Part shown: positions 50,856 through 59,048 of the stretch, piece after piece
How positions within the stretch are numbered: the stretch's first letter is position 1
Layout of the letters: every line of letters begins with the position of its first letter
Source: CAZUDI01 sp964618975
GTDB lineage: Bacteria; Desulfobacterota; Desulfomonilia; UBA1062
NCBI GenBank assembly: GCA_964618975.1
Contig: CAZUDI010000006.1
Location: 16,322-80,321 of the forward strand
Direction: 5' to 3'
DNA length: 64,000 bases
Notes under the pieces: model-generated
Databases searched by the model: none
What the model saw: the letters and a program-made list of their open reading frames with translations, nothing else
Told to the model about the DNA's origin: nothing
Translations under genes and position numbers: made by a program

Positions 50856-52736
50856 ATGATTCTCGACTGGGAAGAAATCTACAAAAACAGGCTCATGGAT
50901 GCGAAGAGTGCCCTGGAGGGAATCAGACGCGGGGCCCGCGTATTCATCGGCTCCGCCTGCGGGGAGCCCCAACTGCTGGTCATGTCGCTCATCGAAATCT
51001 CATCGCACCTGGCCGACACGGAGCTCATCCATTTCCTCAGCGTGGGGGAGGCGCCCTATGCCGACGAGCGTTTCAACGAAAACTTCCGTCACAACGCCCT
51101 GTTCATCGGCTCCAGCACTCGCAAGGCCATCCAGGAAGGGCGGGCCGACTACACCCCCATCTTCCTCTCCGAGGTTCCCCTGCTCATGCTGCGGGGCCGG
51201 ATGCCCATCGACGTGGCCCTGATCACGGTCTCCCCGCCGGACAAGAACGGCTATGTCTCCCTGGGCGTCTCGGTGGACATCACCAAGACCGCCGCCGAGG
51301 TGGCGGACTATGTGGTGGGCGAGGTCAACCCGCACATGCCCCGCACCCTTGGCGACAGCTTCCTGCACGTCAGCCAGATCGATGCCTTCGTGAAGAACGA
51401 GGCCCCTCTGCTCGAATTCCAGTCCAAGAGTCCCGACTTCATCGCCGAGAAGATCGGCCAGCAGATCGCGGAGCTCGTGGAGAACGAATCCACCATCCAG
51501 ACCGGGGTGGGGCGCATACCCAGTTCGGTGCTCCCCTACCTCATGGACAAACGTGACCTCGGCGTGCATACCGAGGTCTTCACCGAGGGCATCATCGACC
51601 TGGTGGAGGCCGGGGTTATCACCAATCGCAAGAAGACGCTGCACCCCGGCAAGATCGTGGCCTCCTTCTGCATGGGCTCGCGGCGGTTGTATGAATACGT
51701 ACACGACAACCCCCTCTTTGAATTTCACCCCTGCCACTACGTGAACGACCCCTACATCATTGCCCGCAACGACAAGATGGTGTCCATCAACGCCGCCCTC
51801 ACGGTGGACCTGACGGGCCAGGTGTGCTCCGATTCGCTGGGCTTCATGTTCTACAGCGGGATCGGCGGCCAGGTGGACTTCGTGCGGGGCTCGGCCATGT
51901 CCCGCCGGGGCCGCTCCATCATGACCCTGCCGTCGACCACGGACGATGGCAGCAAATCGCGCATCGTGCCCTACCTCGACCCGGGCAGCGGCGTGGTGGT
52001 CACCCGGGGTGATATCCACTACGTGGTCACCGAATACGGCGTGGCCTACGTCCATGGCAAATCGATCCGCGACCGGGCCATGGCGCTGATCAACATCGCC
52101 CACCCCAAGTTCCGCGAAGAGTTGCTGGAGGCGGCCAAGGCCCAGGGCTACGTATTCAGGGACCAGATCATGCCCGTGGTGCTCTACCCCAAGGAATACG
52201 AAACCTACTGGACGGACAAGAAGAACGAGTCCATCTTCTTCCGTCCGGTCAAGCCCACGGACGAGCGCATGATCCAGGACATGATCTACTCCCTCCCGGA
52301 GCAGGACATGTACACCCGCTTCTTCCAGAACCTGAAATCCTTCCCCCACAAGCTGGCCATGCCGCTTTCGGCCATCGACTACACCGACCGCATGGCCATC
52401 GCCGCCGTGACCGGCCGCGAGGAACCCGAAAGCAAAGAAGAGATCGTGGCCGTGGGGCGCTATATCCGGGACCCGGTCACCAACTTTGCCGAGGTGGCCT
52501 TCACCACCACCAATGCCTTCCAGAACCGGGGCGTGGGAACCTTTCTCCTGAGGTACCTGATCCGCATCGCCCGCGAAAAGAACATCAAGGGCTTCACGGC
52601 GGACGTTCTCAGCCGCAATGCTCCGATGATGAAGGTCTTTTCCAAGGCAGGCTACCCCTTGAAGACCAACCTGGAATACGGCGTCTACGAGATCGAGCTG
52701 CGCTTCACCGAGGAACAGGGCAGCACCACCACCTGA
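50856..52736 (+). CDS. Acetyl-CoA hydrolase/transferase fused to a GNAT domain
   Basis: 626 residues if started at ATG 50856; ATG 50808 is an alternative. Neither has a ribosome site, and a promoter just upstream suggests a leaderless message. Residues 5-430 are an acetyl-CoA hydrolase/CoA-transferase: VFIGSACGEPQLL, HTEVFTEGIIDLVEAG (likely catalytic Glu near 239), GIGGQVDFVRGSAMSRRGRS and EYGVAYVHGKSIRDRA near 392. Residues 470-620 are GNAT: VAFTTTNAFQNRGVGTFLL then NAPMMKVFSKAGY. The fusion is known in anaerobic Desulfobacterota-type genomes. It should move CoA between acetyl-CoA and another acid. The GNAT may acetylate a protein or control the transferase. Confidence 0.9.
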   Translation: MILDWEEIYKNRLMDAKSALEGIRRGARVFIGSACGEPQLLVMSLIEISSHLADTELIHFLSVGEAPYADERFNENFRHNALFIGSSTRKAIQEGRADYTPIFLSEVPLLMLRGRMPIDVALITVSPPDKNGYVSLGVSVDITKTAAEVADYVVGEVNPHMPRTLGDSFLHVSQIDAFVKNEAPLLEFQSKSPDFIAEKIGQQIAELVENESTIQTGVGRIPSSVLPYLMDKRDLGVHTEVFTEGIIDLVEAGVITNRKKTLHPGKIVASFCMGSRRLYEYVHDNPLFEFHPCHYVNDPYIIARNDKMVSINAALTVDLTGQVCSDSLGFMFYSGIGGQVDFVRGSAMSRRGRSIMTLPSTTDDGSKSRIVPYLDPGSGVVVTRGDIHYVVTEYGVAYVHGKSIRDRAMALINIAHPKFREELLEAAKAQGYVFRDQIMPVVLYPKEYETYWTDKKNESIFFRPVKPTDERMIQDMIYSLPEQDMYTRFFQNLKSFPHKLAMPLSAIDYTDRMAIAAVTGREEPESKEEIVAVGRYIRDPVTNFAEVAFTTTNAFQNRGVGTFLLRYLIRIAREKNIKGFTADVLSRNAPMMKVFSKAGYPLKTNLEYGVYEIELRFTEEQGSTTT

Positions 52737-52951
52737 GGCGTCACCGCTCTTGCGTTCCTCGCACCGCCTGCCTGCCCCCCCTGAGGGGCCAAGGCCGCGT
52801 GTCTTTCTCCTTCTCAGATAGGCAACCCGGCTCCGTAGATGTCGGAGCGGTTCACTGCGGCCCCGCAGAGGCCCTCCTCAATGAATCAGTCTCCCTGCAA
52901 TGATGATGGGGGATGTTTGGGAGGATGTGCGCGCTAGAAAAGGGACAAAGG

Positions 52952-52992
52952 CCAGCCCCCCGCTACAGGCTGTGCCTGTACCGGGGGGCTGG
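52952..52992. terminator. Near-perfect bidirectional terminator hairpin
   Basis: CCAGCCCCCCG (52952-52962) with CGGGGGGCTGG (52982-52992), continued inside by TACAGGC (52964-52970) with GCCTGTA (52974-52980). Only one C-C mismatch in 19 pairs, triloop TGT. It lies between convergent genes ending at 52736 and 53006. Confidence 0.75.
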
Positions 52993-53005
52993 TGATCACT
53001 GGCGT

Positions 53006-54259
53006 TTAGAAGCCGGCCGTGCCGATGAAGCAACCGCCCCCGCCGCCTCCGCCGCCGGCCCCGGCGGCGAGTGTGGCGCTGGAGGAGGTGTCGCTCTGGG
53101 GGTTCTCGTCCTCTTCCTGGGCATAGATGCGGTAGCGCCCGAGGTACTGTGTGCTGAAACTCACCAGGCTCTCCGCCACATCATAGGAGGAGCCGATGGA
53201 GATCCAGTCCTCCTGCAGGGCATCGTAGCGTTCCACCACGGGGTTGTCCTCGGTATAGTAGTACACGCTGACCGTCGCCGGGCTTCCCAGGGTGAGGTCG
53301 AAGGGCAACAGATCGAACTCCACCAGGTCGGCGAGGGCCTCGGAGAGGGCCTCGGAGCTCAGGTCCGCGGACTGTCCGATGCCCAGGTTCAGGCCCTGCA
53401 CCAGGGCATCCGCCCCCAGCCACAGGCTCACACCCAGGGTTTCGTCGGCCAGTTGCAGGGCGCTGCCCGGCTCATAGCCGCTGACCGCGAAGAGATACTC
53501 CGTCACCGACAGTCGGAGCAGACAGAAGAGCTCCCCCTCCAGGGTGGTGACATTGTAGAGGTAGGTGCCGGGAACGGTGGCCGTGAGTGTCCCGGCATCG
53601 GGGATCGGGGCGTCACCCGCCTCAAGGGCCGTGACGGTGTAGGTCTCGTCGATGGCAAGCGCCGCGTAGACATCGATCACCTCGCCCACCTCGGCGATGA
53701 AATCCTGGACCAGGCTGGTGACCACGACGCCTTCCACCACCTGGCCGGTCTGCGGGGTGTCCTCGGAATCAAGCGGATTCGTACCGGCGCGATACTCCAC
53801 CAGGTTCACCACACCGTCGAGGTCGGGGTCGGCCCAGGCATCCCGGGCGTCGTTGGCGTTGCCGCCCCAGGACTGTTCGATGTAGTCCGGGATCCCGTCC
53901 TGGTCCGTATCTGTGGCCACGACGCTTTCCTCGGGGACGGCGAGGCTGACCTCTTCTGAGTAGGCGCTCTCGTTGCCGGTATCGTCAAAGGCGGTTACGG
54001 CAAAGTAATAGGTGGTTCCGGCCTCCAGGGCCTCGATCTCGATGCTGTTGGTTACCACCTCCAGGCCCTGGCCGAGGGACTGCGCATAGCTGCGGCTCTG
54101 CAGTCCGTAATACACGCGGTACCCGGCGAGATCGGCCTCGGTGTTCGCCACCCAGTTCACCCTAACCGTGGCCGCATGCAGCGCCTGGCCGCCGAGAAGG
54201 AAAACCAGCATCCATAAACCCATCCGCAAGCCATACGTAACCGTCCTGTGCACCATCAT
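53006..54259 (-). CDS. Secreted FN3 / TSP3-repeat protein with Gly8-CFIGTA tail
   Basis: 417 residues from ATG 54259 behind AGGAGA (a second ATG follows immediately). A signal peptide (LWMLVFLLGGQALHA) is followed by a fibronectin type III domain (about 31-108), calcium-binding thrombospondin type 3-like repeats DTDQDGIPDY and DPDLDGVVNLVEYRAGTNP (117-162), and a beta-rich remainder with YRIYAQEE. The C-terminus is eight glycines followed by CFIGTAGF and stop. A G-rich CFI(A/G)TA motif is common near the C-terminus of surface proteins in Desulfobacterota and relatives but usually continues for tens of residues; here it ends after eight. Likely exported surface or adhesion protein. A -24/-12-like box and palindromes lie upstream. 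Confidence 0.85.
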   Translation of the reverse strand: MMVHRTVTYGLRMGLWMLVFLLGGQALHAATVRVNWVANTEADLAGYRVYYGLQSRSYAQSLGQGLEVVTNSIEIEALEAGTTYYFAVTAFDDTGNESAYSEEVSLAVPEESVVATDTDQDGIPDYIEQSWGGNANDARDAWADPDLDGVVNLVEYRAGTNPLDSEDTPQTGQVVEGVVVTSLVQDFIAEVGEVIDVYAALAIDETYTVTALEAGDAPIPDAGTLTATVPGTYLYNVTTLEGELFCLLRLSVTEYLFAVSGYEPGSALQLADETLGVSLWLGADALVQGLNLGIGQSADLSSEALSEALADLVEFDLLPFDLTLGSPATVSVYYYTEDNPVVERYDALQEDWISIGSSYDVAESLVSFSTQYLGRYRIYAQEEDENPQSDTSSSATLAAGAGGGGGGGGCFIGTAGF

Positions 54260-54282
54260 ATGTATCTCCTCGCCCGCAGAGC

Positions 54283-54298
54283 TACAAATGATGTGCCA
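54283..54298 (-). promoter_or_regulatory. Sigma-54-like promoter of the FN3 surface protein
   Basis: Minus strand: TGGCACA, four bases, TTTGTA. GG and GT are spaced as the invariant GG and GC of -24/-12 promoters, but the -12 C is T. The predicted start is ~54271, leaving a leader of about 12 bases that contains AGGAGA. Confidence 0.45.
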
Positions 54299-54329
54299 CT
54301 ATTTAATTGACGTTATTTCAAATAGTTGA

Positions 54330-54375
54330 ATTTTGCACGACCATAGCCACCGTGCAAAATGGTAACCGCTGTTAC
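54330..54375. promoter_or_regulatory. Two perfect palindromes upstream of the FN3 gene
   Basis: ATTTTGCACG (54330-54339) with CGTGCAAAAT (54351-54360), half-sites 21 bases apart centre to centre, and GTAAC (54362-54366) with GTTAC (54371-54375). At about 35-80 bases upstream of the -24-like box they fit enhancer or repressor sites. The rest of the 54260-54683 gap holds the promoter and repeat listed separately. Confidence 0.55.
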
Positions 54376-54450
54376 GATTTCGTACATATTCCCGCCGCCC
54401 AACCCCCGCCGGCTTTTTGAGCCCACAGTCATGGGCCCTTATAAAAGTCT

Positions 54451-54479
54451 TTGACTTCACCTCCAAGATAGCCTAGATT
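54451..54479 (+). promoter_or_regulatory. Possible promoter of the GMC oxidoreductase pair
   Basis: TTGACT (54451-54456), 17-base spacer, TAGATT (54474-54479). It would give a leader of about 200 bases that contains the repeat copy at 54526. Confidence 0.5.
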
Positions 54480-54525
54480 TTTCATGTTTAATTCGCCAGG
54501 GGCCGCATTGATCAACACGGGCGGC

Positions 54526-54597
54526 GATCATGGACATGAACCCCAAGGCAAGCCCAAGACACCCCTTGACGCCGCAAGGAGTAAGGGAATGCGAACC
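54526..54597 (+). repeat. Dispersed intergenic repeat, subtype B, copy 8
   Basis: GATCATGGACATGAACCCC, AAGGCAAGCCC, then CCCCTTGACGCCGCAAGG, AGTAAGGGAATGCGAACC. Close to copy 3 in its right half and to copies 4 and 5 in its left half, so it links the two subtypes. Confidence 0.7.
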
Positions 54598-54683
54598 ATG
54601 GCGATGAAAGGGCCGGGCCCGGCCCCGAGATTCATACCCGGGGTATCGGAGTCTCTTGACAGGCCATGACGGAGGAGGTGCAC

Positions 54684-55121
54684 ATGGGCTATCGCGTCCT
54701 GACTAAGTCTGATGCGGCCATTATCGCGGCCATGGGCAGCGGCGTCATCCCGCGCGGGGGGCGGCATTTCACCCTGGGCGCTGCGGACCTCGAGGACCAG
54801 TGGCTGGCCAGAACCGACTACCTCCTCGCGCGCATGACCCCGCTGACGCGGGTGGGCCTGAAGATGGCGGCACGGGCGCTCAACATCCTCTGGCCGCTCG
54901 TCCATCTGAGGAAGCTCACCCCCCTGACCGCCATGGAAGAAGAGGAACGCACCGAACTCTTCCACCTGATCGAGAATTCCCGCTTCCCCGGGCCCCTGAC
55001 GATGCTCGTGGTGAAGGTGCTGGTCTTCCCGGCCTTCTACGGCCTGGATGAGGTCAAAGAGGCCATCGGCTATCGCGAACGTTATCCGCACCAGGACCGG
55101 TTCGAGGGTCTGAAGGACTGA
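54684..55121 (+). CDS. Small partner protein of GMC oxidoreductase (gluconate-2-DH subunit-3-like)
   Basis: 145 residues from ATG 54684 behind GGAGGAGG; an earlier in-frame ATG at 54666 would cover that site. The start YRVLTKSDAAIIAAMGSGVI and the following PRGGRHFTLGAADLEDQWL resemble the gluconate 2-dehydrogenase subunit 3 type small proteins that accompany GMC dehydrogenases. No Tat signal is obvious. One hydrophobic stretch (TMLVVKVLVFPAFYGL) lies near the C-terminus. Twelve bases separate it from the GMC gene, so the two are surely co-translated. Its exact role is inferred from context. Confidence 0.7.
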   Translation: MGYRVLTKSDAAIIAAMGSGVIPRGGRHFTLGAADLEDQWLARTDYLLARMTPLTRVGLKMAARALNILWPLVHLRKLTPLTAMEEEERTELFHLIENSRFPGPLTMLVVKVLVFPAFYGLDEVKEAIGYRERYPHQDRFEGLKD

Positions 55122-55133
55122 GGAGGGCAGGTC

Positions 55134-56651
55134 ATGATACGAGAAATCAAAGACATCCGTTCCCATATCCACGAAGAGGCGGACGTGTGCGTGATCGGCA
55201 CCGGGGCCGGCGGGGCCGTGGTGGCGCGCGAACTGGCCGAAAGCGGCCTGAACGTGGTGGTACTCGAAGAGGGCAGCCATTTCACCGCCAAAAACTTCAA
55301 CCAGGACCCCGGCGACATGATGGCCATGATGTACCGCGACAGTGGCACCACCGTGGCCCTGGGCCTGCCGCCGGCCTCCATCACCCTGGGGCGCTGCGTG
55401 GGCGGCACCACCACCATCAATTCGGCCACCTGCTTCCGCACCCCCCCCGAGGTTATCCGGAACTGGGTCACGCAGTACGGCTGCGAGGGGCTCACGCCGG
55501 AAGAACTCGACCCCTTCTTCGAGCGCGTGGAGCGCCAGATCCACGTCACCGAACTCACCGAGGACATCCTCGGCAACGTCTACCAGATCGTCAAGCGCGG
55601 CGCCCGGGAGCTGGGTCTGGAGGTCAAGCCCCTGAGCCACAACGTGAAGGACTGCCGCGGCGCCGGCGTCTGCCAGTGGGGCTGCATCACGGGGGCCAAA
55701 CAATCCACCGACATCGCCTACATCCCGGCGGCCTCCCAGGCCGGGGCACGCATCTACGCCAACTGCCGCGCCACGCGCCTGGAGGTGGAGTCCGGCCGCG
55801 TGCGCGGCGTCCAGGGGATCTTCATCCACCCGCACACCGGGCAGAAACGCCACCGCCTGCACGTCAAAGCGCGCGTCGTGTGCCTGGCCATGGGGGCGCT
55901 CATCACCCCGGCCTTCCTGGGCCGGCAGCGCCTGGCCAACACCTCGGGTATGCTGGGCCGGGGACTGACCATCCATCCCTGCGGCCGGGTGGTGGCCGAG
56001 ATGGACGAAGAGGTCAACGGCCACCACGGCGTCTCCCAGGGCGGGATGATCGACGCCTTCAAGGACGAGGGCATCATGCTGGAGGGCATCTTCCTGCCCC
56101 CGGGGGTGATGGCCATGGCCCTGCCGGGGGTGGGCGAGGACCACAAATACATCGCCAGCCGCTACAACCACCTGGCCGCCTTCGGCGTCATGGTGAGCGA
56201 CACGACGCGCGGGCGCGTGCGTCCCGGCCACTTCGGCTACGCCTTCACGGCCTTCTACTCCCTCAACCAGACCGATGCCGAACGCCTGCACAAGGGCATC
56301 GGCTACGTAGCGGACATCTTCTTCGCCGCCGGCGCCAAGAGGGTCTTCACGGGCTGCTACGCCAAGCCGGTGCTCGACTCGCGCCAGGACCTGGCCGCCT
56401 TCCGGGAAATCAGGGTGCGGCCCTGGCACTTCGAGGTCATGGCCTTCCACCCCCTGGGCACCTGCCGCATGGGCAACGACCCCAGAGATTCGGTGGTGAA
56501 CCTGAACCTGGAGTCCCACGACATCAAGGGGCTCTTCATCCCCGACGGCAGCCCCTTCCCTTCCTCGCTGGGGGTCAATCCCCAGCTGACCATCATGGCC
56601 TTCGCTACCCGCTGCGCCGACCACATCGCCGGGAAGATCGCGCGCTACTAG
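55134..56651 (+). CDS. GMC-family FAD oxidoreductase
   Basis: 505 residues from ATG 55134 with AGGAGGG. The FAD-binding motif GTGAGG is at 22-27 in DVCVIGTGAGGAVVARELA, with the ribose-binding EEG after it. LGRCVGGTTTINSATCFRTP is the GMC signature 1 region. CRGAGVCQWGCITGAKQST carries three Cys that might hold an iron-sulfur or structural metal site, as in large GMC dehydrogenases. H439 (FHPLGTCRMG) and N482 (GVNPQLTIM) are the usual catalytic His/Asn pair. It oxidises an alcohol, sugar or sterol and passes electrons to an unknown acceptor. Substrate unknown. Confidence 0.9.
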   Translation: MIREIKDIRSHIHEEADVCVIGTGAGGAVVARELAESGLNVVVLEEGSHFTAKNFNQDPGDMMAMMYRDSGTTVALGLPPASITLGRCVGGTTTINSATCFRTPPEVIRNWVTQYGCEGLTPEELDPFFERVERQIHVTELTEDILGNVYQIVKRGARELGLEVKPLSHNVKDCRGAGVCQWGCITGAKQSTDIAYIPAASQAGARIYANCRATRLEVESGRVRGVQGIFIHPHTGQKRHRLHVKARVVCLAMGALITPAFLGRQRLANTSGMLGRGLTIHPCGRVVAEMDEEVNGHHGVSQGGMIDAFKDEGIMLEGIFLPPGVMAMALPGVGEDHKYIASRYNHLAAFGVMVSDTTRGRVRPGHFGYAFTAFYSLNQTDAERLHKGIGYVADIFFAAGAKRVFTGCYAKPVLDSRQDLAAFREIRVRPWHFEVMAFHPLGTCRMGNDPRDSVVNLNLESHDIKGLFIPDGSPFPSSLGVNPQLTIMAFATRCADHIAGKIARY

Positions 56652-56828
56652 GACAACAGGCCTTCCCGGGTAAGGATCGATGGGGGCTTGCGCGAAAGAC
56701 GCTCTCGCAAAGGACCCGCAGGTCCGCTCGCCCGGCTCGGCGCCCCGTTCAAGGCCTGACCCTTGGGTTAGCACTCTCGGGGCAGATGCGCCCCCCCTTT
56801 CTGACAGGAGCGCGACTCCTCAATTTCG

Positions 56829-56857
56829 TTGACAAAATCCACCTTCCCCCCTAAGCT
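56829..56857 (+). promoter_or_regulatory. Promoter of the OmpA-like gene
   Basis: TTGACA (56829-56834), 17-base spacer, TAAGCT (56852-56857). About 73 bases before ATG 56930. Confidence 0.6.
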
Positions 56858-56929
56858 TTTCTGCATGTCCAGCGGGCGCCGGTGGGCCTTGAGGGACTGC
56901 ATACCACACACGAAAGGGGTCCAAAGAGC

Positions 56930-57763
56930 ATGCACAAGTCCATGATAAACGCCCTGGTCTTTCTGGCCGTGATGATCCTGCTCCCCGTGAGCGCGCACTC
57001 CGCCGACAGCGAAGGCTGCCAGGACCACCCCTTCCTCACGCGCATGCCGCACTTCTCCATCGAAGACTGTTCGGCGGCCTTCGATGCGCTCGAGCTGACC
57101 GTCGGGCTGAACGCGGAGGAAGAGGAACAGCTCAAGACGGTCGAGGGGCAGGTCACCCGTATCAGCTATTGCATCGAGGACGGCTCCCAGGCACCCAGCG
57201 ATCTTCAGATCCGACGCAACTACGAGAGTGCCATCAAGAAGATCGGCGGCAGCGTGATCTACAACGGGGACAACTGCTTGTGCGCCCGGACCGTCAAAAA
57301 CGGCCAGGAGATCTGGATCGCGGTGCGGGTCTTCAATGGCGGGGAAACGATTCAGCTGGCCATCGCCGAGATCGAGGCCATGGTGCAGGAGGTCAGCGCC
57401 AACGACATGTACGAGGCGCTCAACCGCGACGGCTTCATGGCCTTGTACATAAATTTCGATACCGGCAAGGCCCTGATCAAGCCGCAGTCGCTGCCCATCA
57501 TCGCGCAGGTGGTGGCCCTGCTCAAGGAGAACCCCTCCCTCAAACTCGGCATAGAGGGTCATACCGACAATGTCGGCGAGGCGGTCTTCAACAAGGCCCT
57601 GTCGCAGGAGCGGGCGGAAGCCGTCATGGCCGCCCTCGTCGAGCGCGGCATCGCCTCCGGGCGCCTGAGCGCCACAGGCCGCGGGCAGGAGGTCCCCCTC
57701 GCCGACAACCGCAGTGAAGAGGGCCGCGCCAAGAACCGCCGCGTCGAGATCGTCAAACGCTGA
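56930..57763 (+). CDS. OmpA-family peptidoglycan-binding protein
   Basis: 277 residues from ATG 56930 (another ATG 12 bases on); AAAGGGG lies about ten bases upstream. A signal peptide (INALVFLAVMILLPVSAHSA) is followed by a unique domain of about 140 residues with four Cys (EGCQDHP, EDCSAAF, SYCIED, NCLCART), which may form disulfides. The C-terminal OmpA domain runs from about 165, with NFDTGKALIKPQS, IEGHTDNVGE, LSQERAEAVMAALVERGI and AKNRRVEI containing the usual Asp/Arg peptidoglycan contacts. No lipobox, so it is periplasmic or outer-membrane bound. It anchors the outer envelope to the cell wall. The N-terminal part resembles the pre-OmpA domain found in DUF4892-type proteins. Confidence 0.9.
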   Translation: MHKSMINALVFLAVMILLPVSAHSADSEGCQDHPFLTRMPHFSIEDCSAAFDALELTVGLNAEEEEQLKTVEGQVTRISYCIEDGSQAPSDLQIRRNYESAIKKIGGSVIYNGDNCLCARTVKNGQEIWIAVRVFNGGETIQLAIAEIEAMVQEVSANDMYEALNRDGFMALYINFDTGKALIKPQSLPIIAQVVALLKENPSLKLGIEGHTDNVGEAVFNKALSQERAEAVMAALVERGIASGRLSATGRGQEVPLADNRSEEGRAKNRRVEIVKR

Positions 57764-57899
57764 GCGACCGAGGTACGCCCGCACGACACCTCTCCATCGG
57801 TGCGGCCCGTCGCCGGGGCGGTCCGGCAGGGGAAGCGGGGGTGCGGAAGAGGAAAAGAGCGCGGTTGTCCATGAAAGAGGGGCTTTCCTCTTCTCTTTT

Positions 57900-57980
57900 G
57901 ATCGGGGGGATGAATCGCAGGGCAGGCTTCCTACACCTCCCGGCCGCCGCAACAGGTAAGGGAAGGTGACCCGCAGCGGG
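57900..57980 (+). repeat. Dispersed intergenic repeat, subtype B, copy 9
   Basis: GGGGGGATGAATCGC, AGGGCAGGC, then CCGGCCGCCGCAACAGG, TAAGGGAAGGTGACCCGCAG. It lies in the 345-base gap 57764-58108 between the OmpA and crotonase genes; only this repeat and the crotonase promoter are seen there. Confidence 0.6.
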
Positions 57981-58047
57981 TAGCGCATTCACGCTACATG
58001 GCCACTCACCGGGGGCAGCGTCCCTGTGCCTTTCTGCCCGGGAACGC

Positions 58048-58076
58048 TTGCATTTATGTCTGGCACTCTTTATAGT
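58048..58076 (+). promoter_or_regulatory. Sigma-70 promoter of the crotonase gene
   Basis: TTGCAT (58048-58053), 17-base spacer, TATAGT (58071-58076), with the start at about 58083 and ATG at 58109. Confidence 0.65.
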
Positions 58077-58108
58077 GGAGGCGGTCGAACACTCCGGGAG
58101 GCACGCGC

Positions 58109-58924
58109 ATGAACGCGTACGGTGTCAGGGTGGAGAGGCAGGGGAAGATCGCGATCGTGGTTTTCGATCGACCCGCGCGCCGGAATGCCTTTGACGAGGT
58201 GATGTGGTCCGGTCTGGAGTGCGCGGTGGCAGAGTTGCGGGAGGACCTGCCCCGCGCCGTCGTGGTTACCGGGAAGGGCACGGCCTTCTGCGCCGGGTTC
58301 GATGTCAATCCCGACAATCCCCAGGTGAGCGGATTGATCGGGTCGGTCGAGCGCCATGAACGCGCGCCGGTGGAGACCCTGATCCACCGTTTGCAGGATG
58401 CGGTGGACGGCCTGGTAAGCCTGCCCGTCCCGATCATCGCGGCCGTCAACGGCGATGCCTACGGCGGCGGTTCCGAGCTGGCCTCCCGCTGTGACCTCAG
58501 AGTGATGGACCCCCAAGCGGTCATCTGCCTGTCAGAGGCCCGCCTGGGGCTCATGCCCGACTGGGGCGGAGGCCCCGGTCTCACGCGGCTCATCGGCGCT
58601 TCACGAGCGGCGGACCTGATCCTCACCGGCCGCAAGGTCGGCGCCGCCGAGGCCCTGCAGATCGGCCTCGTCAACCGTGTCAGCGCCCCGGGGATGGCCG
58701 CGGCCGAGGCGATCGGGCTGGCGGAGGCCATTGCCCGCAACGGGCCACGCGCCGTGCGCCATGCGCTGAAGGTCATCCGCGCCGCGGCGGACTTGCCGAT
58801 GCACACCGCCCTCGATCTGGAACGCGAGCAGGCGGTTACGCTCATCGTCTCGGGCGAGTGCCTGCACGGCATCACGGCCTTTCTCTCCAAGCAGGAACCG
58901 GCGTTCCCCGATATCGAGCACTGA
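58109..58924 (+). CDS. Enoyl-CoA hydratase/isomerase (crotonase) family
   Basis: 271 residues from ATG 58109 with GGGAGG. Crotonase fold: IVVFDRPARRNAFDE, VVTGKGTAFCAGFDV (oxyanion-hole side), AVNGDAYGGGSELASRCDLRV with a Glu at the first catalytic position, and SEARLGLMPDWGGGPGLTRLIG. In the second position the usual Glu is replaced by MPDWGG, so isomerase or related chemistry is as likely as hydration. Acts on a CoA thioester in the cytoplasm. It stands alone, not in a beta-oxidation operon. Confidence 0.92.
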   Translation: MNAYGVRVERQGKIAIVVFDRPARRNAFDEVMWSGLECAVAELREDLPRAVVVTGKGTAFCAGFDVNPDNPQVSGLIGSVERHERAPVETLIHRLQDAVDGLVSLPVPIIAAVNGDAYGGGSELASRCDLRVMDPQAVICLSEARLGLMPDWGGGPGLTRLIGASRAADLILTGRKVGAAEALQIGLVNRVSAPGMAAAEAIGLAEAIARNGPRAVRHALKVIRAAADLPMHTALDLEREQAVTLIVSGECLHGITAFLSKQEPAFPDIEH

Positions 58925-58936
58925 CGGGGCGCCTCC

Positions 58937-58968
58937 CTCCTCCCCCCCTCCCCGGGGGGGGGTGAGGA
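58937..58968. terminator. GC-rich hairpin after the crotonase gene
   Basis: CTCCTCCCCCCC (58937-58948) pairs with GGGGGG plus GAGGAG (58956-58968) with one bulged T. No T-run follows, so termination efficiency is uncertain. Confidence 0.5.
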
Positions 58969-59048
58969 GCAGGGGAACCATTCAGGCTGGCAGCTGGAAT
59001 GACGGTAAACTGACCGATTGCTGTAAAATTACGGGAGGAGGTAAGCTG

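Noticed and set aside
52821..52868. Cyclic-di-GMP (GEMM) or cobalamin riboswitch in the region after the acyl-CoA transferase
   Set aside because: Stems are present, but the conserved GGCAAACC/GACGCAAAGCC elements and the B12 box are absent, and no gene follows in the right direction.
54528..56774. Very long minus-strand open frame (748 codons) opposite the GMC oxidoreductase
   Set aside because: It lies antisense to a well-supported enzyme in a GC-rich gene, is His/Gly/Asp-repetitive with no domain, and lacks a ribosome site. It is a GC-driven artefact.
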